Source: Achromobacter aegrifaciens (lineage in GTDB: Bacteria; Pseudomonadota; Gammaproteobacteria; Burkholderiales; Burkholderiaceae_B). From it: 64,000 nt of DNA. The notes below the pieces were generated by a model that saw nothing but the letters and a program-made list of their open reading frames with translations, was not told the origin of the DNA and searched no databases. The stretch spans positions 124,001 to 188,000 of the forward strand of contig NZ_CADIJY010000001.1 in assembly GCF_902859735.1 (NCBI RefSeq), given 5' to 3'. Positions 55,493-63,818 of this stretch are shown piece by piece; within the stretch, counting starts at the first letter, position 1, and each line of letters begins with the position of its first letter. A program made the translations under genes and the position numbers.

Positions 55493-56500
55493 ATGGCATA
55501 CCGCGTGCACATCCTGCAAACCGACGAGTCGTTCCAGGTCGAAGAAGGCGAATCCGTGCTGCAGGCCGCCGAACGCTCGGCGGTGAAGCTGCCGCACGAG
55601 TGCACCTTCGGCGGCTGCGGCACCTGCCGCATCAAGCTGGAATCCGGCGCCGTGGAGTACGAAGAGTTCCCCATGGCCCTGACACCCGAAGAAGCGGCCG
55701 AAGGCTACGCGCTGGCCTGCCAGGCCCGGCCCCTGGGCGATCTTTGCATCAGCGTGGCCAGCAGCCGGCAGTCGTTTCCCGAACCGCGCCGCCTGCCCGC
55801 CACCATCCACCGCATCGAGCGCTTCTGCGATGACGTCATCCACCTGACGCTGGCGCTGCCAGAAGCGGGCCTGGAGTACGTGCCGGGCCAGTACATGAAC
55901 GTGGTGCTGCCCGACGGCGAGACGCGCAGCTTTTCCATGGCTTCCGCACCCGCCGGCAACCTGGTGGATTTCCATGTGCGTCGCATTCCCGGCGGCCGTT
56001 ACACCGATCAGTGGCTGGGCCAGGCGCAAGCCGGCGCCGGCGTGGAGATCGAAGCGCCGCTGGGCGTATTCAGCTACCACGAGGAAGACTGGCGGCCGCT
56101 CATCATGATGGCCACGGGGACCGGCATCGCGCCGATCAAGGCCATTCTGGAATCGCTGCTGGACAACGAGGACTGCCCGCCCGTCACGCTCTACTGGGGC
56201 ATGCGCACCGAAGCAGACCTGTATCTGCGCGACGAGATCGAAAGCTGGGCGGGGCGGCTGTACGAATTCAACTTCGTGCCGGTGCTGTCGCGCGCGGGCG
56301 CCGATTGGCAGGGCCGCCGCGGCCATGTGCAGCAAGCGGTCCTGGAGGACCACCAGGATCTGTCCGAGCACGCCTTCTACCTGTGCGGCGCGCCAGACAT
56401 GATCCACCAAGCCAAGAGCCTGCTGGCCGCGCGCGGCGCCAGCCTGGATCACATGTACTCCGACAGCTTCACCTTCCAGCACGCGCTGGCCGCGGCCTGA
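55493..56500 (+). CDS. [2Fe-2S]/FAD NAD(P)H reductase of an oxygenase system
   Basis: A 335-residue reductase with an N-terminal [2Fe-2S] domain (Cys37, 42, 45 and 76; HECTFGGCGTC and YALACQ), an FAD-binding barrel (RSFSMASAP at 145-153) and an NAD(P) domain (MATGTGIAPIKA at about 207-217). The arrangement matches reductases of multi-component oxygenases and CDP-6-deoxy-glucoseen reductase. It can deliver electrons from NAD(P)H to the two ferredoxins and the diiron oxygenase encoded upstream. It is the last gene of the aldehyde dehydrogenase operon and converges with a Usp gene. Confidence 0.9.
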   Translation: MAYRVHILQTDESFQVEEGESVLQAAERSAVKLPHECTFGGCGTCRIKLESGAVEYEEFPMALTPEEAAEGYALACQARPLGDLCISVASSRQSFPEPRRLPATIHRIERFCDDVIHLTLALPEAGLEYVPGQYMNVVLPDGETRSFSMASAPAGNLVDFHVRRIPGGRYTDQWLGQAQAGAGVEIEAPLGVFSYHEEDWRPLIMMATGTGIAPIKAILESLLDNEDCPPVTLYWGMRTEADLYLRDEIESWAGRLYEFNFVPVLSRAGADWQGRRGHVQQAVLEDHQDLSEHAFYLCGAPDMIHQAKSLLAARGASLDHMYSDSFTFQHALAAA

Positions 56501-56510
56501 GCGGCCGCGC

Positions 56511-56948
56511 CTAGCGGTACACCAGCACCGGCAGCTTGGTGCGCGCCAGCACGCGCTGGGTTTCGCTGCCCAGCAGGAAGCCCGTCATGCCGTGGCGGCC
56601 GTGCGAACCCATGACGATCAGGTCGCAGCCCTGGTTCTGCGCCGCCTCGACGATGGCTTCGTGCGGATGGTCGTTGACCGTGACCACGGCATTGCACGGC
56701 ACCAGCGCGTGGCGCGCTTCCATTTCCAGGTTGTCCAGGTAGGTTTGCGCATTCTTGCGCGCCTGGTCGGTGTGGTGCGCCTGCGTGGTGCCCAGCATTT
56801 CGGCCTGGTAGACCAGCAGATGGTCCTCCGGAATGGCGCGGATGAGCGTGACGGTGGCTCCCATTTCCTTGGCGAAAACAAGAGCGCGCTTGAAAGCCGA
56901 TTCAGACAGCAGGGAGCCGTCCACGGCGACGAGCAGGTGCTTATACAT
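56511..56948 (-). CDS. Universal stress protein (UspA family)
   Basis: A 145-residue single-domain Usp with the intact ATP-binding loop: VMGSHGRHGMTGFLLGSETQ gives G-x2-G-x9-G-S. It therefore should bind ATP, unlike the Usp at 3737-4156. The start at 56948 follows AAAGGAGAGGCAAC. It converges with the reductase gene and is not obviously part of the oxygenase system. Confidence 0.9.
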   Translation of the reverse strand: MYKHLLVAVDGSLLSESAFKRALVFAKEMGATVTLIRAIPEDHLLVYQAEMLGTTQAHHTDQARKNAQTYLDNLEMEARHALVPCNAVVTVNDHPHEAIVEAAQNQGCDLIVMGSHGRHGMTGFLLGSETQRVLARTKLPVLVYR

Positions 56949-57189
56949 GTTGCCTCTCCTTTAGGAAAAGGAATCGGGAGCAACTAGCCAATCCAGTATA
57001 GGCTCGCCGCCAGGTGCAAGCCAGTCCTGCATACGGACGAGGCGTCCGGGCGGCAGTCTTCGCATATTTCCCAAAGCGGCCGAACCCGCGCTTCAACATA
57101 ACCTCATATCGACTAAGTATTTTTCGGCGCCGCGCGGCGATGACAGAATCGGTTCGACTTCTTGAACCCACCGCCGGAAACGACCCTTC

Positions 57190-57810
57190 ATGTCATCGCC
57201 ACGTCACCAGGCTCACGCCCGCGTCCTTGCCATCGCCGGCAGTCCATCGCAGCGCTCCCGTTCCTCGGTGCTGCTGCGGCACGCCGCCGGGATCCTGCAG
57301 CGGCGGGGCTTGAGCGTGGGAGAACTGGGCTTGCGCGATATCCCCGCCGAAGACCTGATAGAAGGCAACTACGCCGGCCCCGCGGCCAACGCGCTGCGCG
57401 CACGCGTGGCGGCGGCAGACGCGGTGGTGATTTCCTCGCCGGTCTACCAGGCTTCCTTTTCCGGCGGGTTGAAGGCGGTGTTGGACCTGCTGGATCCCAA
57501 GGCGTTGGCCGGGAAGGTGGTGTTGCCCATCGCCACGGGGGGCAGCCCGGCGCATCTGTTGGCGCTGGAGTATGGCTTGAAGCCCGTGCTGTCAGCGCTG
57601 GGCGCGCGCCACATCCTGGCGGGCGTCTACGCCACCGATACGCAGGTTCGCCTGGACGAATTCGGCGCGCGCGAGATAGACGGGGAGGTCAGCCGGCGGC
57701 TGGATGACTCGGTGGAGCGTCTGTCCGAGCTGGTCTTGCCGCGCGTCGCCGTTTCCAGCCCATCCTACGATCTGGGCCGGCTCGCGTTGGCGGGCGCCTT
57801 CAGCGTCTGA
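57190..57810 (+). CDS. ssuE: NAD(P)H-dependent FMN reductase (SsuE type)
   Basis: A 206-residue flavodoxin-like FMN reductase of the SsuE group. The phosphate loop reads AIAGSPSQRSRSSVLL, with VVISSPVYQASFSGGLKAVLDLL further on. SsuE supplies reduced flavin to the SsuD monooxygenase that releases sulfite from alkanesulfonates. In this cluster SsuD and the binding protein SsuA are missing, and the gene is followed after three bases by a shortened permease frame. It may serve another flavin-dependent enzyme. Confidence 0.85.
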   Translation: MSSPRHQAHARVLAIAGSPSQRSRSSVLLRHAAGILQRRGLSVGELGLRDIPAEDLIEGNYAGPAANALRARVAAADAVVISSPVYQASFSGGLKAVLDLLDPKALAGKVVLPIATGGSPAHLLALEYGLKPVLSALGARHILAGVYATDTQVRLDEFGAREIDGEVSRRLDDSVERLSELVLPRVAVSSPSYDLGRLALAGAFSV

Positions 57811-57813
57811 CCG

Positions 57814-58305
57814 ATGCGCCGCGCCCACGCCCGCAACGCTCCCGACGCCCCGGCTCTGCGCTGGCTGGGAGGCGCGCTGCTCGCCGCACTTTGGCTGGGC
57901 GGCAGCGAGACGGCCAGGCCGGCGCTGCCGGCGTTGAGCCTGCTTGCGCCGCTCCTGTACCAGACGGTGCGCGGCATACGCGCGGCGGATCCGGCGCTGG
58001 TCGAAACCGGTCGGTCTCATGGCTTGAACGGCTGGGCGCTCTATTGGCATGTGCTGCTGCCGGGCGCATTGCCGTTCATCCTGACGGGCCTGAGGCAGGG
58101 GCTGGGACTTCTATGGCTGACCCTGATCGCATTGGAACTGTTCGCGACGCCGACGCGACTGGGAATTCCGCAATGGCTGGGCAGCGGTCCGCCGGGTGCG
58201 ACGACGCTGTTGCTGGCGATTGCGCTCTACGCGGCTCTCAGCGTGGGCTCGGGGGCGCTGGTAAGCGCGCTGGAGCGCTGGCTGCTGCGCTGGAGGCCGC
58301 GATGA
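57814..58305 (+). CDS. Truncated SsuC-like ABC permease
   Basis: A 163-residue membrane protein matching the C-terminal half of SsuC permeases, which are usually about 260 residues long. The EAA coupling loop is retained (VETGRSHGLNGWALYWHVLLPGALP) but the N-terminal helices are replaced by a short Arg-rich leader. It begins three bases after ssuE and its stop overlaps the following ATPase start. Loss of the membrane half that forms the translocation path argues that sulfonate uptake by this system is no longer standard; it might be a pseudogene or remodelled. Confidence 0.65.
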   Translation: MRRAHARNAPDAPALRWLGGALLAALWLGGSETARPALPALSLLAPLLYQTVRGIRAADPALVETGRSHGLNGWALYWHVLLPGALPFILTGLRQGLGLLWLTLIALELFATPTRLGIPQWLGSGPPGATTLLLAIALYAALSVGSGALVSALERWLLRWRPR

Positions 58306-59198
58306 TGTTCATCAATCCCAACGAATTCGAGCTATTGCAGCACCTGGACGTGCGCCAGCCGACGGAGCCGGACGAAGCGCCCGAGGCCGAGCCGCAGGCT
58401 GCGCTGCGCGTGACCTTGCGCAAGCTCGCCAAGCGCCACGGCGACCGCATTGCCTTGCAGCCGCTGGACCTGGAGATCGCGGCCGGCGAGTTCGTGGCCG
58501 TGGTCGGGCGCGCCGGCAGCGGCAAGAGCACCTTGCTGCATCTGCTGGCCGGCAAGCTTGCGCCCAGCGGCGAGCAAGGTGGCGAGCCGGGCCGTCCGCC
58601 GCTGCTGTTCGACAACTTTCCCGTCTGGGAGCCCGACGCCCGCGTGCGTCTCTTGCTGTCGGACTCACGCCTTTTGCCCTGGAAGACCGTGCTGCACAAC
58701 GTCGCCCTGGGATTGCCCGACACGGGGCCGGCGGCCGAAGCGTTGCGGCAGGTCGGACTGGACGGCCGCGGCGGCGAGTGGCCCGCGCAACTATCCGAAC
58801 CGCAGCGCCAGCGCGTGGCGCTGGCCCGGGCCCTGGCGCGCCGTCCCGGCTTGTTGTTGCTGGACGAGCCTTTCCAGGAGCTGGATTCGCTGAGCCGCAT
58901 CGAGGCGCAGCGGCTGCTGGAGGATCTCTGGCGCCAGCAGGGCTTTACCGCCGTGCTGTCGACCGACGACGCGGCCGAGGCCGTGGCGGTGGCGGACCGC
59001 ATCCTGGTGCTGGACGAAGGCGGCGTGGCGCTGGACGAGCGCGTCGACCTGGCGCGTCCCCGCGTGCGCGGTTCGGCCGCTGTCGCCGCCCTGGAGGCCC
59101 GCGTGCTGCGCGCCGCCTTGCGTCAACAAGACACGCCGGACGCTGGCCGTCCCTTGGCGCCCGTCATCCAGATCCGGCACCTGAGGCTGGCGGTCTGA
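58302..59198 (+). CDS. ssuB: SsuB-like ABC ATPase with degenerate motifs
   Basis: A 298-residue ATPase very like SsuB in overall sequence (RLLPWKTVLHNVALGL, GEWPAQLS, RVALARALARRPGLLLLDEP). Walker A GRAGSGKS (69-76) and Walker B LLLLDEP (184-190) are intact. Three other sites are changed: the Q-loop Gln is Ser120 (LLSDSRLLPW), the signature is LSEPQ rather than LSGGQ (164-168), and the H-loop His is Asp222 (LSTDDAAEA). ATP may be bound but hydrolysis and coupling are doubtful. It starts inside the SsuC-like stop codon. Confidence 0.8.
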   Translation: MMFINPNEFELLQHLDVRQPTEPDEAPEAEPQAALRVTLRKLAKRHGDRIALQPLDLEIAAGEFVAVVGRAGSGKSTLLHLLAGKLAPSGEQGGEPGRPPLLFDNFPVWEPDARVRLLLSDSRLLPWKTVLHNVALGLPDTGPAAEALRQVGLDGRGGEWPAQLSEPQRQRVALARALARRPGLLLLDEPFQELDSLSRIEAQRLLEDLWRQQGFTAVLSTDDAAEAVAVADRILVLDEGGVALDERVDLARPRVRGSAAVAALEARVLRAALRQQDTPDAGRPLAPVIQIRHLRLAV

Positions 59199-59261
59199 GA
59201 CCGCGCCCGGCGATTCCCCCATGGGCGGCATGACACCGCCCTTTACCCCAGGAGCAAGACC

Positions 59262-59477
59262 ATGAGCATTCAATCCATCAACGCCCGCAACCAGTTCCGC
59301 GGCAAGATCAAGGAGATCATCCTGGGTCCGGTGGTGTCCGAGGTGGACGTGGATACGCCGGCCGGCATCGTGACCTCGGTGATCACTACGCGGTCGGTCA
59401 AGGAGCTGGGCCTGGAGGTCGGCACCGAGGTGCTGGCTTTCGTCAAGGCGACCGAGGTTTCCGTCGCCAAACTGTGA
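59262..59477 (+). CDS. ssuF: Molbindin-like (TOBE/Mop) protein, SsuF type
   Basis: A 71-residue single Mop/TOBE domain (ISARNQF..GKIKEI then SVITTRSVKELGLEVGTEV) as found in SsuF, the small last gene of some pseudomonad ssu operons, and in molybdate-binding molbindins. AGGAGCAAGACC precedes the ATG. It follows the ssuB-like gene by 63 bases. A role in oxyanion binding is inference from the family. Confidence 0.8.
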   Translation: MSIQSINARNQFRGKIKEIILGPVVSEVDVDTPAGIVTSVITTRSVKELGLEVGTEVLAFVKATEVSVAKL

Positions 59478-59599
59478 ACCGAGGCAGACCCACGCCGGCG
59501 CTTCCCCTGCGCCGGGGTTAGGCATATATTGTCAGCGCGATATCCGGCAGTTCCTCCTGGCTTGTGGCTTTACGCTTGGCGATACACGGAGAACGGAAA

Positions 59600-61012
59600 A
59601 TGCGTCGACTGCAACAATGGTTCATCGGCTGGTTATGCCTGGGGTTGGCGGTCTGCCTTCCCGCCACGGCGCAGACCAAGCTGGACAACGCGCAACTGGA
59701 TCAGTTGATGGCGCCCGTGGCGCTGTATCCGGATTCGCTGCTCTCGCAAATCCTCATGGGTGCGACCTACCCCGACGATGTCGCGGCGGCCGCCAAATGG
59801 TCGGCCGCCCACACCTCGGAATCCGGAGACCAGGCCGTCAAGGCGGTCGAGGGCGAGTCCTGGGATCCCAGCGTCAAATCCCTGGTGGCCTTCCCCTCGG
59901 TCATGGACATGATGGGCCGCCAGCCTGACTGGGTGAAATCCGTGGGCGACGCCTTCCTGGCGCAGCCCGACGCCGTCATGGATTCGGTCCAGCGGCTGCG
60001 CGTCCAGGCGCAGAAGGCCGGCAACCTGAAGAGCACGCCGCAGCAGAAGGTCACCTCCAGCACCACCAACGACAAGACCGTCGTGGTGATCGAGCCGGCC
60101 GATCCGCAGGTGGTGTACGTGCCCAGCTACAACCCGACGGTGGTGTACGGCACCTGGGCCTATCCCTCCTATCCGCCTTACTACTATCCGCCGCCTCCGG
60201 GCTCGGTGTTCGCCACCTCGCTGGTGGCCGGCATCGGCTTCGGCCTGGGCGTGGCTGCGGTCAACTCCATGTGGGGCGGGTTCGACTGGGGGCATAACGA
60301 CGTCGACATCGACGTCAACCGCTACAACAACATCAACGTCAACCAGCGCATCGACCGCAACAACATCAACAACAATAGAACGACCTGGCAGCACAACCCG
60401 GCCAACCGCGGCAATACGCCGTATGCCGACCAGGCCAGCCGCCAGCGCTTCGACAGCCAGCGTCAGGCCGGCGTGCAGAACCGGGCGCAGGGGGGCCGCG
60501 CGCCGGGCGCAGCGGCAGCGCCGAACTCCCGCGATGCCGCGCGCCAGCGCGCGGCGCAGTCGTTCGAAGGCCGTACCGGGCAGTCCATACCCGGCCATTC
60601 CGAACCGGGCGCGGGGCGCGGCCAGGGGGCGGGCAGGGGAGACGCCGCGGCCAATCGCGGGCAGGGACAAGGGCAGCGGGCCGGACAAGGCGGGCAGGGC
60701 GGACAAGGCGCCCGCGACCGGGCGCAGGGCGGCGGGCAGGCGCAGCACAGCCGGCCTGCCTCCAGCGTGTCCACGCAGGACCGCCAGGCCGCGGCCCAGC
60801 GCCAGCGCGCCGACGAAGTGGCCGCACGCGACCGCGGCCGCGCTTCCAATAGCGCCAACGCGCTGAGCGGCGCCGGCAACGGCGACCAGATGCGGCAGCA
60901 GCACACGCGCAGCGAGATGAGCCGCGGCGGCGGTGGCGGCCCGCGCGGCGGCGGACATGGGGGCGGCGGACGCGGCGGTGGCGGCGGCGGACATTTCGGC
61001 GGCCGGAGATAA
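59600..61012 (+). CDS. Exported DUF3300 protein with glycine/arginine-rich tail
   Basis: A 470-residue exported protein. A signal peptide (residues 1-25, ending ATA) leads the DUF3300 domain at about residues 28-230, ending in YYPPPPGSVFATSLVAGIGFGLG. An Asn-rich segment (about 235-275) and a long Gln/Gly/Arg/Ala tail follow, with GGGG repeats at the end. The start at 59600 follows GGAGAACGGAAA. Function unknown. It is in an operon with the DUF2950 gene, a pairing common in proteobacteria, and both have signal peptides, so they probably act together in the envelope. Confidence 0.83.
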   Translation: MRRLQQWFIGWLCLGLAVCLPATAQTKLDNAQLDQLMAPVALYPDSLLSQILMGATYPDDVAAAAKWSAAHTSESGDQAVKAVEGESWDPSVKSLVAFPSVMDMMGRQPDWVKSVGDAFLAQPDAVMDSVQRLRVQAQKAGNLKSTPQQKVTSSTTNDKTVVVIEPADPQVVYVPSYNPTVVYGTWAYPSYPPYYYPPPPGSVFATSLVAGIGFGLGVAAVNSMWGGFDWGHNDVDIDVNRYNNINVNQRIDRNNINNNRTTWQHNPANRGNTPYADQASRQRFDSQRQAGVQNRAQGGRAPGAAAAPNSRDAARQRAAQSFEGRTGQSIPGHSEPGAGRGQGAGRGDAAANRGQGQGQRAGQGGQGGQGARDRAQGGGQAQHSRPASSVSTQDRQAAAQRQRADEVAARDRGRASNSANALSGAGNGDQMRQQHTRSEMSRGGGGGPRGGGHGGGGRGGGGGGHFGGRR

Positions 61013-61017
61013 GCATC

Positions 61018-61884
61018 ATGGACAAGGGAACTCTCATGACCATTGCTCGTTTGCGCGCGCTGGGCGCCGCGTCGCTGCTGGCGCTGGGCCTTGCGGCCCC
61101 CGCCGCGGCGCAAAGCCTTTATCCGAGTCCGCAGGCCGCCGCCGACGCCTTCGTCGACGCCATGGCCACCAGTGACCTCGACAAACTGGCCAAGGTGTTG
61201 GGGCCGAATCATCGCAAGATCGTGCCGGGCGGCGTGGCGCAGGACGACATCTACCGTTTCCTGGCGGCCTGGTCGCGCAAGCACGAGATCGTGGCCGATG
61301 GCGGCCGTTCCTGGCTGGCGGTCGGGGATTCGGGCTGGACGCTGCCCGTACCCATCGTGCGCGCCGGGCAGGGCTGGCGTTTCGACCCGGCGGCGGGCAC
61401 GGCGGAAATCCGCCGCCGCGCCATCGGCCGCAACGAACTGACCGCCATCGAAACGCTGCGCGAGCTGCAGGCCGCGCAGGGGCGATACAAGGACAGCGTG
61501 GGCCAGGGACGCTACGCGAGCCGCCTGGTCAGCCGTCCGGGACAACGCGACGGGCTGTACTGGCCCGAGGTGCCGGGCGCACCGCAGCAGGCCTACGGGT
61601 TGGACGCGCTCAGCATGGGGCCGGAGGTGCCGCTGGACGACGCTTACTACGGCTACCGGTACAAGGTGATACCGGGCGCGGACGGAGGCTCGTACCGAAT
61701 CGTGGCCTGGCCGGCGCGCTACGGGCAGACGGGCATTGACTCCTTCGTCGTCGGTCCCGACGGGCGCGTGTTGGAAGCCGACCTGGGACCCGCGTCCGCG
61801 GCACGCGCCGCGGCCTTGCGGGAACGCGATATCAGTGCCGGAACCTGGACCGACGCCGACGCGCAACCCGTTGGCAGCAAATGA
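61018..61884 (+). CDS. Exported DUF2950 protein
   Basis: A 288-residue exported protein of the DUF2950 family with a signal peptide ending AAAA (about residue 31). Family features include YPSPQAAADAFVDAMATSDLDKL and GYRYKVIPGADGGSYRIVAWPARYG. Two starts are possible, 61018 (GGAG nine bases upstream) and 61036 (AAGGGA upstream). It lies five bases after the DUF3300 gene and is followed by a strong hairpin. Function unknown. Confidence 0.82.
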   Translation: MDKGTLMTIARLRALGAASLLALGLAAPAAAQSLYPSPQAAADAFVDAMATSDLDKLAKVLGPNHRKIVPGGVAQDDIYRFLAAWSRKHEIVADGGRSWLAVGDSGWTLPVPIVRAGQGWRFDPAAGTAEIRRRAIGRNELTAIETLRELQAAQGRYKDSVGQGRYASRLVSRPGQRDGLYWPEVPGAPQQAYGLDALSMGPEVPLDDAYYGYRYKVIPGADGGSYRIVAWPARYGQTGIDSFVVGPDGRVLEADLGPASAARAAALRERDISAGTWTDADAQPVGSK

Positions 61885-61910
61885 TTTTTCCGGCTTCCGA
61901 AGAGTAATCG

Positions 61911-61946
61911 GGACACGCCTGTTGCTGGGTCGCAACAGGCGTGTCC
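61911..61946 (+). terminator. Hairpin terminator after the DUF3300/DUF2950 pair
   Basis: A perfect 15-bp inverted repeat (61911-61925 and 61932-61946) with a six-base loop is followed by GTTTGT. The short T tract is weak for an intrinsic terminator, but the strength of the stem and place after the stop support that role. Confidence 0.75.
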
Positions 61947-62057
61947 GTTTGTCCGCATCGGGTAGCGCGACGCCCTTTTGTCAGCCCGCTGTGCCTAAAA
62001 TGGCGAGCACCGGGACCCTGCCCGATACCCCTTTGCCGGACCTAGAAATTGAACCCC

Positions 62058-63038
62058 ATGCATTTTGTCCGCTACGCCCTCTTCGGCGTAGGGATGGCGC
62101 TTAGCGCCGCGGCGGCCTCGGCCCCGATTTTCGTCCTGAACTCCCTGGACGCCAACGTCAGCATCGTCGATCCGGCCACCTACAAGGAATTGCGGCGCGT
62201 GCCCACGGGCAAGGAGCCGCATCACCTGTACCTGACTCCCGACGAAAAGTCGCTCATGGTGGCCAACGCCACCAGCGATTCGATCACGCTGATGGATCCC
62301 AAGACCGGTGAAGTGCAGCGCACGCTGACCGGCATCGTCGATCCCTACCAGCTGCAGTTCTCGCCGGACATGAAGTGGTTCGTGACCGCTGCCAACCGCC
62401 TGGACCACATCGACATCTATTCCTGGCATCCGCTGGAAAAAGGCTTCGACCTCAAACTGGTCAAGCGCATCCAGGCTGGCAAGACGCCCAGCCACATCAT
62501 GATCGACAAGGCCAGCACCACGGCCTACGTGACGCTGCAGGACAGCGATCAGCTCATCGCCATCGACCTGGCCACGCAGACGCCGAAATGGACGGTGTCG
62601 GTGGGCAAGACGCCTGCGGACGTATTCCTGACGCCCGACCAGAAAACCCTGCTGGTGGCGCTGACCGGCGACTCCTACGTCGAGGCCTACGACGTCAGCA
62701 ACGGCCCGGCCAAGCTGGTGACGCGCATCAAGACCGCCGCGGGCGCCCACGCCTTCCGCGCGCAGGGCGACCACCGCCACCTGTTCGTCAGCAACCGCAC
62801 CGCCAACTCCATCAGCCGCATCGACCTGCAGACGCTGGCCGTCACCGACACCTTCCCGGTGCCCGGCGGTCCCGACTGCATGGACGTGCTGGCCGATGGC
62901 AAGACCCTGCTGGTCACTTCGCGCTGGGCCCGCAAGCTCACCGTGGTGGACCTGGAGCAGAAGAAGGTGGTCAATCAGGTGCCGGTGGGCAAGTCGCCTC
63001 ACGGCGTCTGGACGCTGAACCATGCTCCTACGAGATAA
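62058..63038 (+). CDS. Exported YncE-like beta-propeller protein
   Basis: A 326-residue exported protein with a signal peptide (residues 1-20, ending AAAS) followed by repeated units with the TPDEKSLMVANATSDSITLMD pattern, indicating a seven-bladed YVTN/YncE-type beta-propeller. Such proteins bind ligands or nucleic acids or act as scaffolds; no enzyme motif is seen. ATG 62058 was chosen; TTG 62049 is three codons upstream. The gene overlaps the polysaccharide deacetylase gene by 17 bases, so the two are translationally linked. Confidence 0.82.
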   Translation: MHFVRYALFGVGMALSAAAASAPIFVLNSLDANVSIVDPATYKELRRVPTGKEPHHLYLTPDEKSLMVANATSDSITLMDPKTGEVQRTLTGIVDPYQLQFSPDMKWFVTAANRLDHIDIYSWHPLEKGFDLKLVKRIQAGKTPSHIMIDKASTTAYVTLQDSDQLIAIDLATQTPKWTVSVGKTPADVFLTPDQKTLLVALTGDSYVEAYDVSNGPAKLVTRIKTAAGAHAFRAQGDHRHLFVSNRTANSISRIDLQTLAVTDTFPVPGGPDCMDVLADGKTLLVTSRWARKLTVVDLEQKKVVNQVPVGKSPHGVWTLNHAPTR

Positions 63039-63816
63039 GCGCGTCCACGCCGCGGTGATGCTTGCGCTGGCCTTTCCCAGCATGGGAATGGCAGCGCCAG
63101 CGACCTGCGACAAGCCTGTCTACCTGACGTTCGATACCGGCCACATGGGCGTGGCCCCGCTGATCGCGGACGTATTGGCCCGCCACAACGTCAAGGTCAC
63201 TTTTTTCCTGGCCAACGAGCGCACGCTGACCGACGGCTCCAGCCTGGATGACGTGTGGGCGCCCTGGTGGAAGGCGCGCGCGGCGGAAGGCCATGTCTTC
63301 GGCTCGCACACCTATGACCACGTCTATTGGCAGGCGGATCTTCCTGGCGGCAAGTTCCGCGTCAAGCCCAGCGCCGGCCCGGACGCGGGCAAGCGCGCCG
63401 AATGGACGCCCGAGCAGTATTGCGCCGAGATCAAGCGGTCCGTCACCCGTTTCCATCAGATGACGGGCAAGAACATGCTGCCGATCTACCGCGCGCCGGG
63501 CGGCAAGACCTCGCCTGCGCTGCTGAAGGCGGCCAAGGCCTGCGGCTTCGAGCACGTGGGCTGGGCGCCCGCCGGTTTCCTGGGCGATGAACTGCCCAGT
63601 GACAAATACCCCAACGCCCGCCTGCTGGACCAGGCGCTGCGCACCATCAAGCCCGGCGACATCCTGCTGGCCCACCTGGGCATCTGGTCGCGCCAGGATC
63701 CGTGGGCGCCAGCCGTGCTGGAGCCGCTGATTGAAGGTTTGCAGCGCAAGGGCTATTGTTTTGCTACCTTGGACACGCACCCGTCCTATCGCGATTGGAT
63801 CGCTAATCATCACTGA
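63022..63816 (+). CDS. Polysaccharide deacetylase (NodB-fold), exported
   Basis: A 264-residue exported NodB-domain protein with a signal peptide ending GMAA (about residue 24). Motif 1 is TFDTGH (36-41), where the usual second Asp of TFDDG is Thr, while motif 2 HTYDH (96-100) and motif 3 RAPGG are present. The missing Asp normally binds the metal, so activity is uncertain. The start overlaps the upstream beta-propeller gene. It may act on peptidoglycan or a surface glycan. Confidence 0.82.
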   Translation: MLLRDKRVHAAVMLALAFPSMGMAAPATCDKPVYLTFDTGHMGVAPLIADVLARHNVKVTFFLANERTLTDGSSLDDVWAPWWKARAAEGHVFGSHTYDHVYWQADLPGGKFRVKPSAGPDAGKRAEWTPEQYCAEIKRSVTRFHQMTGKNMLPIYRAPGGKTSPALLKAAKACGFEHVGWAPAGFLGDELPSDKYPNARLLDQALRTIKPGDILLAHLGIWSRQDPWAPAVLEPLIEGLQRKGYCFATLDTHPSYRDWIANHH

Positions 63817-63818
63817 TC

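Noticed and set aside
53870-56482. Long minus-strand open frame across the aldehyde dehydrogenase, GlcG-like and reductase genes
   Set aside because: Antisense shadow of three well-supported plus-strand genes; no family features.
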